Source: TA-21 sp035620895
GTDB lineage: Archaea; Thermoproteota; Nitrososphaeria; Nitrososphaerales; Nitrososphaeraceae
Direction: 5' to 3'
Length of the DNA: 64,000 bases
Assembly: GCA_035620895.1 (NCBI GenBank)
Contig: DASPFY010000045.1
Coordinates: 1 to 64,000 of the forward strand
Below, piece after piece: positions 17,663-26,413 of this stretch. How positions within the stretch are numbered: position 1 is the stretch's first letter; each line of letters opens with the position of its first letter. The position numbers and the translations under genes were made by a program. Below the pieces are notes generated by a model that did no database searches, was not told the DNA's origin, and worked only from the letters and a program-made list of their open reading frames with translations.

Positions 17663-18433
17663 TTATTTTTCCATGAGAAAAACAATATTAACGTTCAAAG
17701 ATATTTGTTGCTCTCCCGTCAGTATTGGAGTTGATGGTGCAAACGCTTCATTTTTGAGCGATTCGGTGGCATAAGGTACTGGTCCGGGAAATAATGGTGT
17801 TACTTGATCAATACTTGCTGTCCTTATTCCTACAATTTTGTGTCCCAGTGCTGAAGCAGCAATAGCTGCCTTTTCCTTTGCATTTTCGATAGCATCTGTT
17901 ATCAATTCGTTCTTAATTTCATCAAGTTTTTTATCTGACAGACTAAAATAAATGCTATTTACATTATTGGCACCAGATGAAACTGCAATATCAATCCAAT
18001 CCGATGTGTCATTTACGTTGCTGCTGTCTATCTGTATAGAATTGCTAACGGTAAATCCAATCAATTCGCCTTGGTTTTTATCTATAGAATAATTGCGATT
18101 TGGAGTGATAGTGAATGATGATGTACTGGTTTCATTCTCTTTAACTCCTGCTGTTTTTAGAGCATTGATGATTTTGCTCATCAATTCAGAATTTGCGGCT
18201 AATGCAGCTTTTGCCGTAGTATTGGTTGTTTCCACACCTAGTGATACTGTAACTTTATCAGGTTTTGTTTCAGCTGTGGCAGAACCTGTAACAAACAATG
18301 TTTTGTTATCAAGTGTGGATGACTGAGCATACAAAGTGTGCTCATTGATATTGTATGAGTGAATCAACAAATATAGTGTGAATGTGGTAGTAATTGCTAT
18401 TATTGATATCCTTATAGGATTTTGTTTTGTCAT
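17663..18433 (-). CDS. Exported SIMPL-domain (DUF541) protein
   Basis: 256 residues. A signal peptide or anchor at residues 8-28 (ISIIAITTTFTLYLLIHSY) is followed by a complete SIMPL domain: LFVTGSATAETKPDKVTVSL at its start and a C-terminal LNVNIVFLMEK strand. These proteins are periplasmic or surface-exposed and form oligomers; their role is not well defined, with links to oxidative stress in bacteria. Same strand as the SPFH gene and probably expressed with it. Confidence 0.88.
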   Translation of the reverse strand: MTKQNPIRISIIAITTTFTLYLLIHSYNINEHTLYAQSSTLDNKTLFVTGSATAETKPDKVTVSLGVETTNTTAKAALAANSELMSKIINALKTAGVKENETSTSSFTITPNRNYSIDKNQGELIGFTVSNSIQIDSSNVNDTSDWIDIAVSSGANNVNSIYFSLSDKKLDEIKNELITDAIENAKEKAAIAASALGHKIVGIRTASIDQVTPLFPGPVPYATESLKNEAFAPSTPILTGEQQISLNVNIVFLMEK

Positions 18434-18723
18434 AATTGAAAGATAAGGATTAACTGCTATAAAAAATTACAAGTATTGTATGGGGTTGGAACCCAAAACA
18501 TTCCAATATTGTATTGGATATTCGAATTACTAGTCATATAATTAAATTTAAATATTTTTCAAACTTGAAAAGATAAAAGATATCAAATAGTATTATTGTG
18601 GTTCATGTATACTTATTATTATAATAAAGGAATCCACATTTATTATTATGATTTAAAACTGGTCAGTGTCCTTGCAAGACAGTCAGCGTAACTTTTAATG
18701 AGGGATTACCTTGTAAATTATTT

Positions 18724-19104
18724 ATGAAATGGTTCGGAGGCCATGAAACTGATAATAAGCCTAAACTTTCGACCTGTAAATATTGTAACACGAAATTCGA
18801 GGACAAGGAAAAATTAAAGAGACATATAAGAAATGCACACAATGCAAAAGGTGATACATTATTTGAAAATTTTACCAATCTGGAATTATTTCATCATACA
18901 AAATTTATCTGCGAAATCGATGAGTTGAAATTCAAGACATATGAGGAATTGATTCTTCATATGAAACAAATTCACCATCATCAAATTTTAAAATGTCGTG
19001 ATTGTGGCAGGGAATTTATTCATGAAAAAGACAGACTTCATCATGTTAGAGAAGATCATGAAAAGAAAATAGATTATAGAAAACACAAGGATTCTTACAG
19101 ATAA
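18724..19104 (+). CDS. C2H2 zinc-finger protein
   Basis: 126 residues containing a clear C2H2 finger (CKYCNTKFEDKEKLKRHIRNAH, residues about 18-39, too long to quote as one motif elsewhere), a middle finger-like unit that has lost one cysteine (FICEIDELKFKTYEELILHM), and a third canonical finger (CRDCGREFIHEKDRLHHV then EDH). The fingers are spaced as in nucleic-acid-binding C2H2 proteins. Such tandem fingers are uncommon in archaea but occur in this phylum. Probably a DNA- or RNA-binding regulator. ATG start at 18724. Confidence 0.82.
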   Translation: MKWFGGHETDNKPKLSTCKYCNTKFEDKEKLKRHIRNAHNAKGDTLFENFTNLELFHHTKFICEIDELKFKTYEELILHMKQIHHHQILKCRDCGREFIHEKDRLHHVREDHEKKIDYRKHKDSYR

Positions 19105-19301
19105 AGACATTCTCTTCAATGTATTAAGAAATACCTTTAATATTCATTGTGTAACAATATGGTAACAAATTATTATTTATGTTACTATCAATGTAAAGTT
19201 GAATTTAGTTCAATCTAATTGATTTGCTTACAACTTGATTTATATCTACAATACAATTTTCAATATTGTTAATATTTCATTATCCATGTTTAAATTTAAA
19301 T

Positions 19302-20279
19302 TTAATTTACTTTATGTACAATTCCTTTGCTATTAAAAAAGTTTACAATATTGTTTACTGCAATTTCTGACATCTTAGATCGTGTTATAAATGTAGCACT
19401 TCCAATATGTGGTAACAATATAGTTTGTGAGAATTGAGTTAATGGATTGGATCTGAAAATAGGTTCAATTTCATAAACATCTAAAGCAGCGCCTGCTATA
19501 ACTTTATTTCTTAGGGCTCTAATCAAATGCTGTTCATTTAAGATTTTACCTCTCGAAGTATTTATTATAAAAGCAGTTTTTTTCATTAATTTAAATTTGG
19601 ATTCATCTATCATATGAAAACTATCCTTGTTTAGCGATACATGAATAGAAACAAAATCACTACGTTGTAGCAATTCCTCTAGTGAGACATAAGTTATACC
19701 CAGCTCTGATTCTATTCTACGTTTGCGAGTTTTACTATAGTAAATTACTTCCATGTCAAATCCTTTTGCACGTTTTGCTACAAGTGTCCCAATTTCTCCA
19801 AGACCAATTATTCCTAGAGTACTTCCATGTACATCGTACCCAAGAAAGAGATCGGGCGTCCATCCAAATTTCCAATTTCCATTTCGCACATAACTGTCTG
19901 CATTGACAATATTTCTAGCCGCAGTTAGAATTAACGAAAAAGTGAGATCTGCTGTGGTATTAGCTAAAACATTTGGTGTATTTGTAACTATTATTTTTCT
20001 TCTTTCTGCCTCTTTAATATCTACATGATCATATCCTACACTATAGCAACTTATTACTCTAAGATTTGGCCCTGCAGCATCCATGACATTTGAGTCGATT
20101 TTATCACCTAACATGCACATTAATGCATCCACATTTCTAACATTTTCAAATAAATCTTCCCTGTCAAGTACGTCCACTCCAGGATTCATTTTGACTTGAA
20201 AATGTTTTTTCAATATTGATGGTCCTGGTTCGGGTATTTTTCTTGTTATATACACCGTATATTTGTGAAATTTATCCAT
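19302..20279 (-). CDS. D-isomer-specific 2-hydroxyacid dehydrogenase
   Basis: 325 residues with NAD-binding GLGEIGTLVAKR near residue 159 and the catalytic triad of the family: Arg243 (NTSRGKIL), Glu272 (EIEPIF) and His291 (LLPHIGSAT). It reduces a 2-keto acid such as glyoxylate or hydroxypyruvate to the D-hydroxy acid. Length and motif spacing are typical of glyoxylate/hydroxypyruvate reductases, but phosphoglycerate dehydrogenase-like activity cannot be excluded; no ACT domain is present. Confidence 0.88.
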   Translation of the reverse strand: MDKFHKYTVYITRKIPEPGPSILKKHFQVKMNPGVDVLDREDLFENVRNVDALMCMLGDKIDSNVMDAAGPNLRVISCYSVGYDHVDIKEAERRKIIVTNTPNVLANTTADLTFSLILTAARNIVNADSYVRNGNWKFGWTPDLFLGYDVHGSTLGIIGLGEIGTLVAKRAKGFDMEVIYYSKTRKRRIESELGITYVSLEELLQRSDFVSIHVSLNKDSFHMIDESKFKLMKKTAFIINTSRGKILNEQHLIRALRNKVIAGAALDVYEIEPIFRSNPLTQFSQTILLPHIGSATFITRSKMSEIAVNNIVNFFNSKGIVHKVN

Positions 20280-20349
20280 AAAATAATTGATTTCACTAGT
20301 TTGGGTTATTAATATGATATGGATTTGGATTTATTTCGAATTTCGTTAC

Positions 20350-21291
20350 TCAACTACTACTTCTCATTACCTTTTTTGAAAATAATATCTTTAACAAAAT
20401 AATTCCAAAGTAATATGGTATATTATAGAATGCTGCAAGTGCAGCTACTTGAGAACCAAAGAATTGTTGTGCAAAAACAGTTACCAGGATATTGTTTACA
20501 TAACTCATGGCAATAAGCCCTGAAATTTTGTATTTTAATGATGATGAATCTTTATTAATGAGATACAAAACGAGATAACCGGCTATTGCAAATATAGAAA
20601 ATAATAGAATGGCAATCACAGTTGTAAAAATAACAAAAGACGATTCAAAATAAAAATAACTCGAAAATTTTGAAAATATTACAAAGTTAATCAAATCCAT
20701 AAAGATGATGGACAACGGCAAAGAATTCTTGTTTATACTTGTTGCTAATTTGGGTAAATATTTTTTTATAAATCCACTCGCTACGAGAGGAAAAACTAGA
20801 GATATTACTAGTAATAAAATCATATCAAATATTGGAATCGAAAATTCGGTATTATAAAAAATATAGACTAATGCAGGCAATATGAAGGGGACCACAAGAG
20901 ATGTCACTATTACCATTCCTACTATAATAGAAAGTTTTCCTCCTACATAATTGGAAACAAACGGGGCTCCAAGTCCCGTAGAGATTCCGGATAATAATAG
21001 TACTGACAGTGCATATTTTGGGCTAATAAGATTGGTAACAAAATACATTGTTACTGGTATGATAATCACTTTCATAATAGATAGCATCAATAGAAATTTA
21101 GGTTTTTTAAAGGTTGAGACCAGATCTTGAAGTTCAAGTTGGATTAAATTTAGAAATAACAATAATCCAAGAATTACCAAAATGTATGGAGAAAAGAGCT
21201 CTCCTATAGAAGGGAATATGATACCAAATATAGTTGAGAATAGAATCGAAATTGAGAGCACTAGGAGGACTTTAGTATCATAAGTGGTCAA
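20350..21291 (-). CDS. BASS/SBF-like membrane transporter
   Basis: 313 residues, nine to ten hydrophobic segments, with SGISTGLGAPFVSNYVGG in the fourth to fifth helices, the position of the Na+-binding crossover in bile-acid:sodium symporter (BASS) and Acr3-like proteins. Probably a sodium-coupled organic-anion transporter. Same strand as the hydroxyacid dehydrogenase and 70 bases upstream of it, so a transported hydroxy or keto acid is possible. Confidence 0.7.
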   Translation of the reverse strand: MTTYDTKVLLVLSISILFSTIFGIIFPSIGELFSPYILVILGLLLFLNLIQLELQDLVSTFKKPKFLLMLSIMKVIIIPVTMYFVTNLISPKYALSVLLLSGISTGLGAPFVSNYVGGKLSIIVGMVIVTSLVVPFILPALVYIFYNTEFSIPIFDMILLLVISLVFPLVASGFIKKYLPKLATSINKNSLPLSIIFMDLINFVIFSKFSSYFYFESSFVIFTTVIAILLFSIFAIAGYLVLYLINKDSSSLKYKISGLIAMSYVNNILVTVFAQQFFGSQVAALAAFYNIPYYFGIILLKILFSKKVMRSSS

Positions 21292-21421
21292 CTATACTGA
21301 TCAACTATTACATTACCATAAATATTTATCAATTGATTATAAAAAATCAGGAAGAAAATGAAATTTCTAAAACAACGTATAATTAACTAGAGGGATATCA
21401 TGAAATAATAAATATCACGCT

Positions 21422-21931
21422 ATGTCGATAAATATCATGAAAAAGCGGAATATAGTAATGATAAATATTTTGTTACTAATTATAGTGACATCAGTTTATA
21501 CATCAGTGATGGGACAAACTGAAGAAACTATATCTAAAAATAATACAACGGTTATCTCTATTAATGGTTCATACATTAAAGATGCTCTTGCTTCTGTGCA
21601 TAATGATACAATTCCCCACTATCTTAAACTCTCAGAAAACGAGATAAATGAGGCATTAAAAGATCTACCTGGTTGGATCATACTTGATGATAAGTTGCAC
21701 AAGACCTTTACATTTGTTGATTTTTCTACTTTATTTGAATTCATGTACCAAGTAGCCGACGTTTCCCAAAAATTAAATCATCATCCAAACATGACATCAA
21801 CATGGAACACACTGACATTGGATTACGATACGTGGAGTTTAGGACATGTAATTTCCAATCTTGATGTGAAGGCAGCTGGCATTATAGAAAAGTTATATCA
21901 AGAAGGAAAATATGCAGATATCGGTAGTTGA
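21422..21931 (+). CDS. Exported pterin-4a-carbinolamine dehydratase-like protein
   Basis: 169 residues. Residues 9-31 are a hydrophobic signal segment (MINILLLIIVTSVYTSVMGQ) that may be cleaved. Residues 68-165 are a PCD/DCoH domain: LKDLPGWIILDDKLHKTFTF, then NHHPNM (His120, His121, Pro122), Trp128, Trp138 (in place of the usual His) and Asp148, spaced as in the family motif. PCD recycles oxidised pterin cofactors in the cytoplasm, so an exported version is unusual and may have another role. ATG 21437 (MKKRNIVM) is an alternative start. Confidence 0.75.
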   Translation: MSINIMKKRNIVMINILLLIIVTSVYTSVMGQTEETISKNNTTVISINGSYIKDALASVHNDTIPHYLKLSENEINEALKDLPGWIILDDKLHKTFTFVDFSTLFEFMYQVADVSQKLNHHPNMTSTWNTLTLDYDTWSLGHVISNLDVKAAGIIEKLYQEGKYADIGS

Positions 21932-22097
21932 ATGATATGGTGTGGTAAAGTACAGCAGACAGAACTGCAAATAGTCTGGTGTCAAAAATAGATTTAATTC
22001 TGCTGTTTCATATGTGAAATAATTTCATATAGTCTATTTGGATCTACAAGATTACCTTCGTCAATTCTAATATGAGCAGACTTGTGTCTTCTAAGGT

Positions 22098-22313
22098 ATG
22101 TTTAATAAGGAATCTTGCAGGGGATGTGGTTTTTGTTTGACTCCCTTCGCTACCTGTAATATTTGCCAAGAATATGTTTCATGGATTTGTTGTAAATGCG
22201 ATAGAATGGAGGATTGTACTCATAGCCATAATTATTGCAGAATTTCATTGAGAAAAAAAATAGGACCAAGTTTATTGAATTTACTCTTATTTGAGGTAAT
22301 AATTAAAAAATGA
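22098..22313 (+). CDS. Small cysteine-rich zinc-binding-like protein
   Basis: 71 residues with ten cysteines in pairs (CRGCGFC, CNICQEY, ICCKC, CTHSHNYC), consistent with two zinc sites. The C-terminal third is hydrophobic. The stop overlaps the start of the next gene by 4 bases (ATGA), indicating coupled translation. Function unknown. Confidence 0.6.
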   Translation: MFNKESCRGCGFCLTPFATCNICQEYVSWICCKCDRMEDCTHSHNYCRISLRKKIGPSLLNLLLFEVIIKK

Positions 22314-22558
22314 ACGTACCAGAACTCGAACAAATAAGAGCAAAGGCGGTAAGGGCCATTGACAGCAACGATAAAGGAGCTGTCTGCTCTTTTGAGTATT
22401 TAAATCAACGTTTTTTCAATAACTTACAGGATTCGATAAGGGCACAAATAGGTTTGTGTGAACAGTTATTCACACAGACAACACGGACTTATGAAAGAAA
22501 CGCTATAGAAAGGGAAACATTAATTTTGAAATTAATTCTTGACCTGCTAGATTATTGA
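22310..22558 (+). CDS. Small helical protein coupled to the cysteine-rich gene
   Basis: 82 residues, predicted all-helical and soluble (MNVPELEQIRAKAVRAID to LILDLLDY), with two cysteines. Starts within the stop of the previous gene. No recognised family; probably acts with the preceding cysteine-rich protein. Confidence 0.6.
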   Translation: MNVPELEQIRAKAVRAIDSNDKGAVCSFEYLNQRFFNNLQDSIRAQIGLCEQLFTQTTRTYERNAIERETLILKLILDLLDY

Positions 22559-22616
22559 TGAAAATACTAGCTGAAATAACGTAACACAGGATTTATTTTT
22601 GACAATTAATTATAGC

Positions 22617-22859
22617 TTGATCAATAAAGAGTCTAAATCAAGTGAGATTAAGGAATTAATTCATGATTTATAAAATAAACGATACGCATTTGGTATCATT
22701 CCTCAAAAAATAATACATATGAATAATGGAATAAAATATTATTATGTCGAAGCTGAATGCAATGATAGTAAAGTTATCACAAGCGCTCATGATATACAAG
22801 CTGAAGAATTATTCAAAGTTCGTAAACATGCATTTTTGAAAAATAATATATCACAATGA
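22617..22859 (+). pseudogene. Gene relic B with in-frame stop, paralog of relic A
   Basis: From TTG 22617 the frame reads 18 codons (MINKESKSSEIKELIHDL), meets TAA at 22671-22673, then continues 61 codons to the stop at 22857. Both sides of the stop align with relic A at 8373-8609, so the stop is a nonsense mutation in a formerly continuous gene of about 80 residues. The shared core is IHMNNGIKYYYVE. The ancestral family is not recognised. Confidence 0.7.
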
Positions 22860-22969
22860 TTATGGAATCTTGCTTGTTCATTATCAGTTGTTTTTGCAAT
22901 ATCACAGTACTCTCCAAACCAATCCACAAAGTATACAAGGAATGATATGATTAAAATTATGAGAGTCCC

Positions 22970-23482
22970 TTGAAGAAGGATACAAAGACATTATTGATTC
23001 TTCGGCACGCCAAATCAAGCTGGGAATTTGCGGAATTGTCAGATCATGATAGACCACTAAACAGCCGCGGTAAGCGGGATGCACCACGAATTGGTAGAAA
23101 GTTGTTGAAAGAAGGCCTTATCCCACAATTAATAATAAGCTCTCCAGCGGTAAGAGCCTACTCTACTGCAAAGAAGGTTGCCAAAGCCTGTGGTTATGTT
23201 GGAGAGATTACAGTCGACTCTTCATTATATGCATCAGGATATACAGAATATCTGAATGTATTGCAAATTCAAAATGATCAATATGACATTATAATGCTAG
23301 TTGGACATAACCCACACTCAGAACAATTATTGGAGGTATTAACAGGAAAGATGATTACACTGCAAACATGTACCGTTGCATATGTAAGGCTACACATTAG
23401 AACGTGGAAGGAAGTAAAAGCTCAAACTAAGGGTGAACTGGTCGATATATGGCGACCGAAGGAATTAAATCTTGATGAATAA
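22970..23482 (+). CDS. SixA-like histidine phosphatase, second copy type
   Basis: 170 residues from TTG 22970. The catalytic LILRHAKSSW motif has the RHAKSSW form typical of SixA proteins; the rest of the active site is ISSPAVRAYSTA and MLVGHNPHSEQLLEVL. It is clearly different in sequence from the SixA-like protein at 8730-9245 (RHGEAGQ form), so they are old relatives, not a fresh duplication. SixA enzymes dephosphorylate phosphohistidine proteins. Lies between relic B and CHAD protein B. Confidence 0.88.
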   Translation: MKKDTKTLLILRHAKSSWEFAELSDHDRPLNSRGKRDAPRIGRKLLKEGLIPQLIISSPAVRAYSTAKKVAKACGYVGEITVDSSLYASGYTEYLNVLQIQNDQYDIIMLVGHNPHSEQLLEVLTGKMITLQTCTVAYVRLHIRTWKEVKAQTKGELVDIWRPKELNLDE

Positions 23483-23656
23483 TATCGATATAGCAAATTA
23501 GTAAGCAAAGATTCAGCAGTGTTCCCATATGTTGAAACGGTGATCGCTTTTAGCATCAAATCAAATAAGCCATTTATTCACCAGATTTCTAATCAAAAAA
23601 AGCAGGAATTGCGTCTATTGAAAATAACCAAAAAACCTCCTCCTTTTCATGCTAGC

Positions 23657-23914
23657 TCATTTTTTAGCCTGTATCAAATCGAGTACAGTCGTAAGATCTT
23701 TTCCAATTCTAGCCATTTGCGCTTGTATCTGTGATATTTCAGATTCCATCCGTTTGATTGACTTGGAAATCTTTTTTGCTTTCTTAAATCTAATCTTGGG
23801 TTTTGTCCTATTGTATGATTGTGTATCCTGTTTACTAGAGTTGGATTTGTTCTTTTTTAATTCTAATATAGTTCTCGATTTCGTTGGATTATTCCTTGAT
23901 TTTTGACTTGCCAT
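23657..23914 (-). CDS. Small Lys/Ser-rich protein with coiled-coil C-terminus
   Basis: 85 residues from ATG 23914. The N-terminal half is basic and probably unstructured (Lys, Ser, Asn, Thr); the C-terminal half (SKSIKRMESEISQIQAQMAR) is amphipathic coiled coil. The opposite-strand ORF at 23649-23906 is Leu/Phe/Cys-rich as expected of an antisense frame. Possibly nucleic-acid- or polyphosphate-binding through its basic region; that is speculation. Confidence 0.5.
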   Translation of the reverse strand: MASQKSRNNPTKSRTILELKKNKSNSSKQDTQSYNRTKPKIRFKKAKKISKSIKRMESEISQIQAQMARIGKDLTTVLDLIQAKK

Positions 23915-24294
23915 TAGCAATTATAAGATATCAAACTACTTATTCTTTGATCTGGCAATTTCTGTGGGAATCGTCAATGTGGCACTTTGTTTTTCCGTCA
24001 ATCATGTATAATTGATTATTTTTGTACTGATGCATTCCCTAAACTTGCATTATTTTCATATAAGAGTTGAGATTCTTGTCAGAGAATTTAAAATAGAACG
24101 ATACCAAATGAGATAAGATATGTATTAAAAGTTACCGTTGAAGTATATATTAACATCCAAGTGATTGAATAAATAATGATTCGCGAAAGCTAATGTGTAT
24201 GACCGTGTGCTATCTTGATTGCAAGCCAAAATCTTGATGTTTGGTCAAAACAAGAATAGCGAAGAAAGGTGGAAAATTCGATCAACATTATTGT
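23915..24294. other. Intergenic region, no supported gene
   Basis: AT-rich, many stops in all frames, no repeats noticed beyond short A/T runs. Confidence 0.5.
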
Positions 24295-25131
24295 TTATTT
24301 AGTTAATTTGAAACTTCTTATGTTTATCAAAAATGAATCTGGGGATATACCTAGTCGTCTCTTACAATAGTTCATGAATTGTTCAAATTTTAATCTCCGT
24401 TCATCATTTTCCATATTTATTATCTCTTGAATTTCTTTGGATGATTGCCGTAAAGACCTTAGGTAATCAATTGTAAAATCAGAATCATGAACGGATCCGA
24501 GAATATCTTGAAGCTTTTGAAGGGTTTGTCTTATCTGTACTGCAAGCTTATTTTGATCTGGTAGTAATTCTAACATATATCTTAACTTTTTGCAAGCTAT
24601 CCTTAGATCATGTAATTCCTCTAATGCTAAAGGATTAGTAAGCACAACTGGAAAAGTCGATTCGATATCAGATATCAACCTTGATAGTATTTTATTATAT
24701 CTTTTTTGTAGTTCTTTTTCTGTTACGCCAATTTCGTCCAAAATTGTGACTATTTCTGTGTTTTTTAAGTTAAGTGCAATGGTCTTTGCCCTCTCTAGAC
24801 TTGCATTTCTTGTTTCCTTCAACGCTTCAATGATGCTGTCTCTTTGAGCATTTGAAGGATATTTCTGCAATTTTTCATAAATAATATCAAAATCCCTAAT
24901 TTCGCTATTAATCTTAAAGAGTTCCTTGCATTGCGAAACATATCTGGATAAAGATGATCCATTTCTATATTTCTTGGGCAATGTTGAAAAGGTAGCGTCG
25001 AAACGTCTAATTGCAGTTCTGACATCATGAATTTGTTTTGCATTGGGTTTCTTTAAATATTTGTTGATTCTATTATTTACCCTTTGAAGATTCTCGCTTA
25101 ATTTTGTCAAGAATGGTAAAAGATTTAACAA
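24295..25131 (-). CDS. CHAD-domain protein B (polyphosphate-binding helical domain)
   Basis: 278 residues, the same length as CHAD protein A (10228-11064) and nearly identical at the N-terminus (55 of the first 60 residues). Conserved His/Arg/Lys motifs: IHDVRTAIRRFDATF and LHDLRIACKKLRYMLELLP. Start TTG 25131, with an in-frame stop three codons upstream exactly as in copy A. Directly upstream on the same strand lie the remains of a CYTH gene (25291-26066), the classical partner of CHAD, so this was probably a CYTH-CHAD pair. Confidence 0.85.
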   Translation of the reverse strand: MLNLLPFLTKLSENLQRVNNRINKYLKKPNAKQIHDVRTAIRRFDATFSTLPKKYRNGSSLSRYVSQCKELFKINSEIRDFDIIYEKLQKYPSNAQRDSIIEALKETRNASLERAKTIALNLKNTEIVTILDEIGVTEKELQKRYNKILSRLISDIESTFPVVLTNPLALEELHDLRIACKKLRYMLELLPDQNKLAVQIRQTLQKLQDILGSVHDSDFTIDYLRSLRQSSKEIQEIINMENDERRLKFEQFMNYCKRRLGISPDSFLINIRSFKLTK

Positions 25132-25290
25132 ATTTGTTTAGAATTATCTTTTTTCATTTATTAGTTTTTTAAATATCCCAACACTAAGATTTTATTTCTA
25201 GATTCTTGTTGCAAAATTGCAAAGCAAGTTGTTCCTTTATCAGGGCTCCTTGACTGTTTCATGTGAGCTGAATGGTATTTCATCGTATCG

Positions 25291-26066
25291 CTATGGATCT
25301 GTATCCTTCAATAAATCACTTACCTTTCTAATACCATTTGCAGTTAATTCGTTTTTTTCGTCGTAATCACTCTTTGGGTCTAATAATTTATTGTTGAAAA
25401 GGTTTCTGATTGCCATTCCGGTTTCTAATTTGCTATGTGGCCAAGACATAAACTCAGGGAATTTAATGACTTGATCCACAATTTTGTCAAGTTTTTTTTC
25501 ATTTCCACTTTTTTTGATTCAATCTCTACTTCAGAAAACCGGATTTCATTGTTACTATTTAATAGTATGCTGGTTGTATCAATATCAAACTCAAATTCTA
25601 TCTGTCCAGAGATCTTGTTAACCGCGTTTAGGATTTCTCTCATCGTTTTTCGATTTTGTATAATTATTAATCCAAGATTATTGAATGTTATTTTGGGATC
25701 GTTATCATAGGATCGTTCACTACTTTGAAATCTTATATTCATTCTAACTAAATTATTAGCTATAATATTAAATGCCTCTTGAGACCAGAATCTCTCTATC
25801 TCAACCCTTTCAGAATAATTTTCTCTTATTTCTTTCAAAACCTTAAGCGTTACTTTGTAAACTCTTTCTTGCAATATCCTTACTCGCAACTGAATTTTCT
25901 GAGATTCTAACTTTTTATCTCGAGTATCATAGTACAAATCATGTATCTTTTCAGTCCCATCTTTTACTGGCTAATAGGAACTTCTTTGAATTATATTTTG
26001 AATTTTTTCAAATATGACTTCTCTGTTGCTAGATAAAAATAGCATTGCAGCTTCAACTTCAGACAT
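25291..26066 (-). pseudogene. Broken CYTH-domain (triphosphate tunnel enzyme family) gene
   Basis: From ATG 26066 the frame starts MSEVEAAMLFLSSNREVIF, where EVEAAML fits the CYTH ExExK strand, but meets TAG at 25971-25973 (codon 32). It then continues in frame (EKIHDLYYDTRDKKL, then a LRVR strand and ERVEIERFW) to a run of eight T at 25492-25499. There the frame is lost; a +1 change joins it to KLDKIVDQVIKFPEFMSWPH and the CYTH-like C-terminal element SKLETGMAIRNLF, ending at 25291. Two independent lesions make an active enzyme unlikely. CYTH enzymes cleave triphosphates or polyphosphate in a beta-barrel tunnel. The homopolymer lesion alone could be a sequencing error. Confidence 0.75.
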
Positions 26067-26075
26067 TTGGTACAT

Positions 26076-26333
26076 TCATGTATTTGCGTCATTGCTTTTA
26101 ATTTTTTGAATTTTCCTTTTTTTCTTTATATCCGAGATCCCATACCTCAATTGCGTTATTCCAAAAATAATCACGTAAATTACGACTACATTTGATACCA
26201 AAACCAATATTAGCCAATCTATAACGGCTTGGCCAATTGACAGTAATATGGTGTAATTGGTGTAATTGGTGTAATTGATCCAAAAAATCTGTTTACTGAA
26301 CCAATGGTTTGAGCTAGTTCTCAGGAACCAAAT
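26076..26333 (-). pseudogene. Membrane-segment ORF without a usable start codon, upstream of the CYTH relic
   Basis: An open frame from 26333 to TGA 26076, ending 9 bases before the CYTH ATG. It encodes NYT three times (a 9-bp repeat at 26250-26278), then one long hydrophobic span (DWLILVLVSNVVVIYVIIFG) and a basic tail (DIKKKRKIQKIK). No ATG, GTG or TTG occurs before the membrane span; CTG 26324 would be needed. The tight spacing to the CYTH relic suggests both belonged to one operon and decayed together. Confidence 0.4.
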
Positions 26334-26413
26334 TTAATTGGTTTTCCCACCTTCTAATCATTCTAGAATTAAATATAATAGATACCAATATGATCTATCG
26401 ATGAGTTGAAATT

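Noticed and set aside
21994..22101. Minus-strand coding-looking stretch (HIRIDEGNLVDPNRLYEIIS)
   Set aside because: About 35 codons without a start codon, bounded by a stop and overlapping the start of a plus-strand gene; could be a remnant but too short to support.
26250..26278. Short 9-bp direct repeats as a possible CRISPR or origin element
   Set aside because: Only three units without spacers; explained as an in-frame NYT repeat. No CRISPR array or cas gene is seen anywhere in the window.
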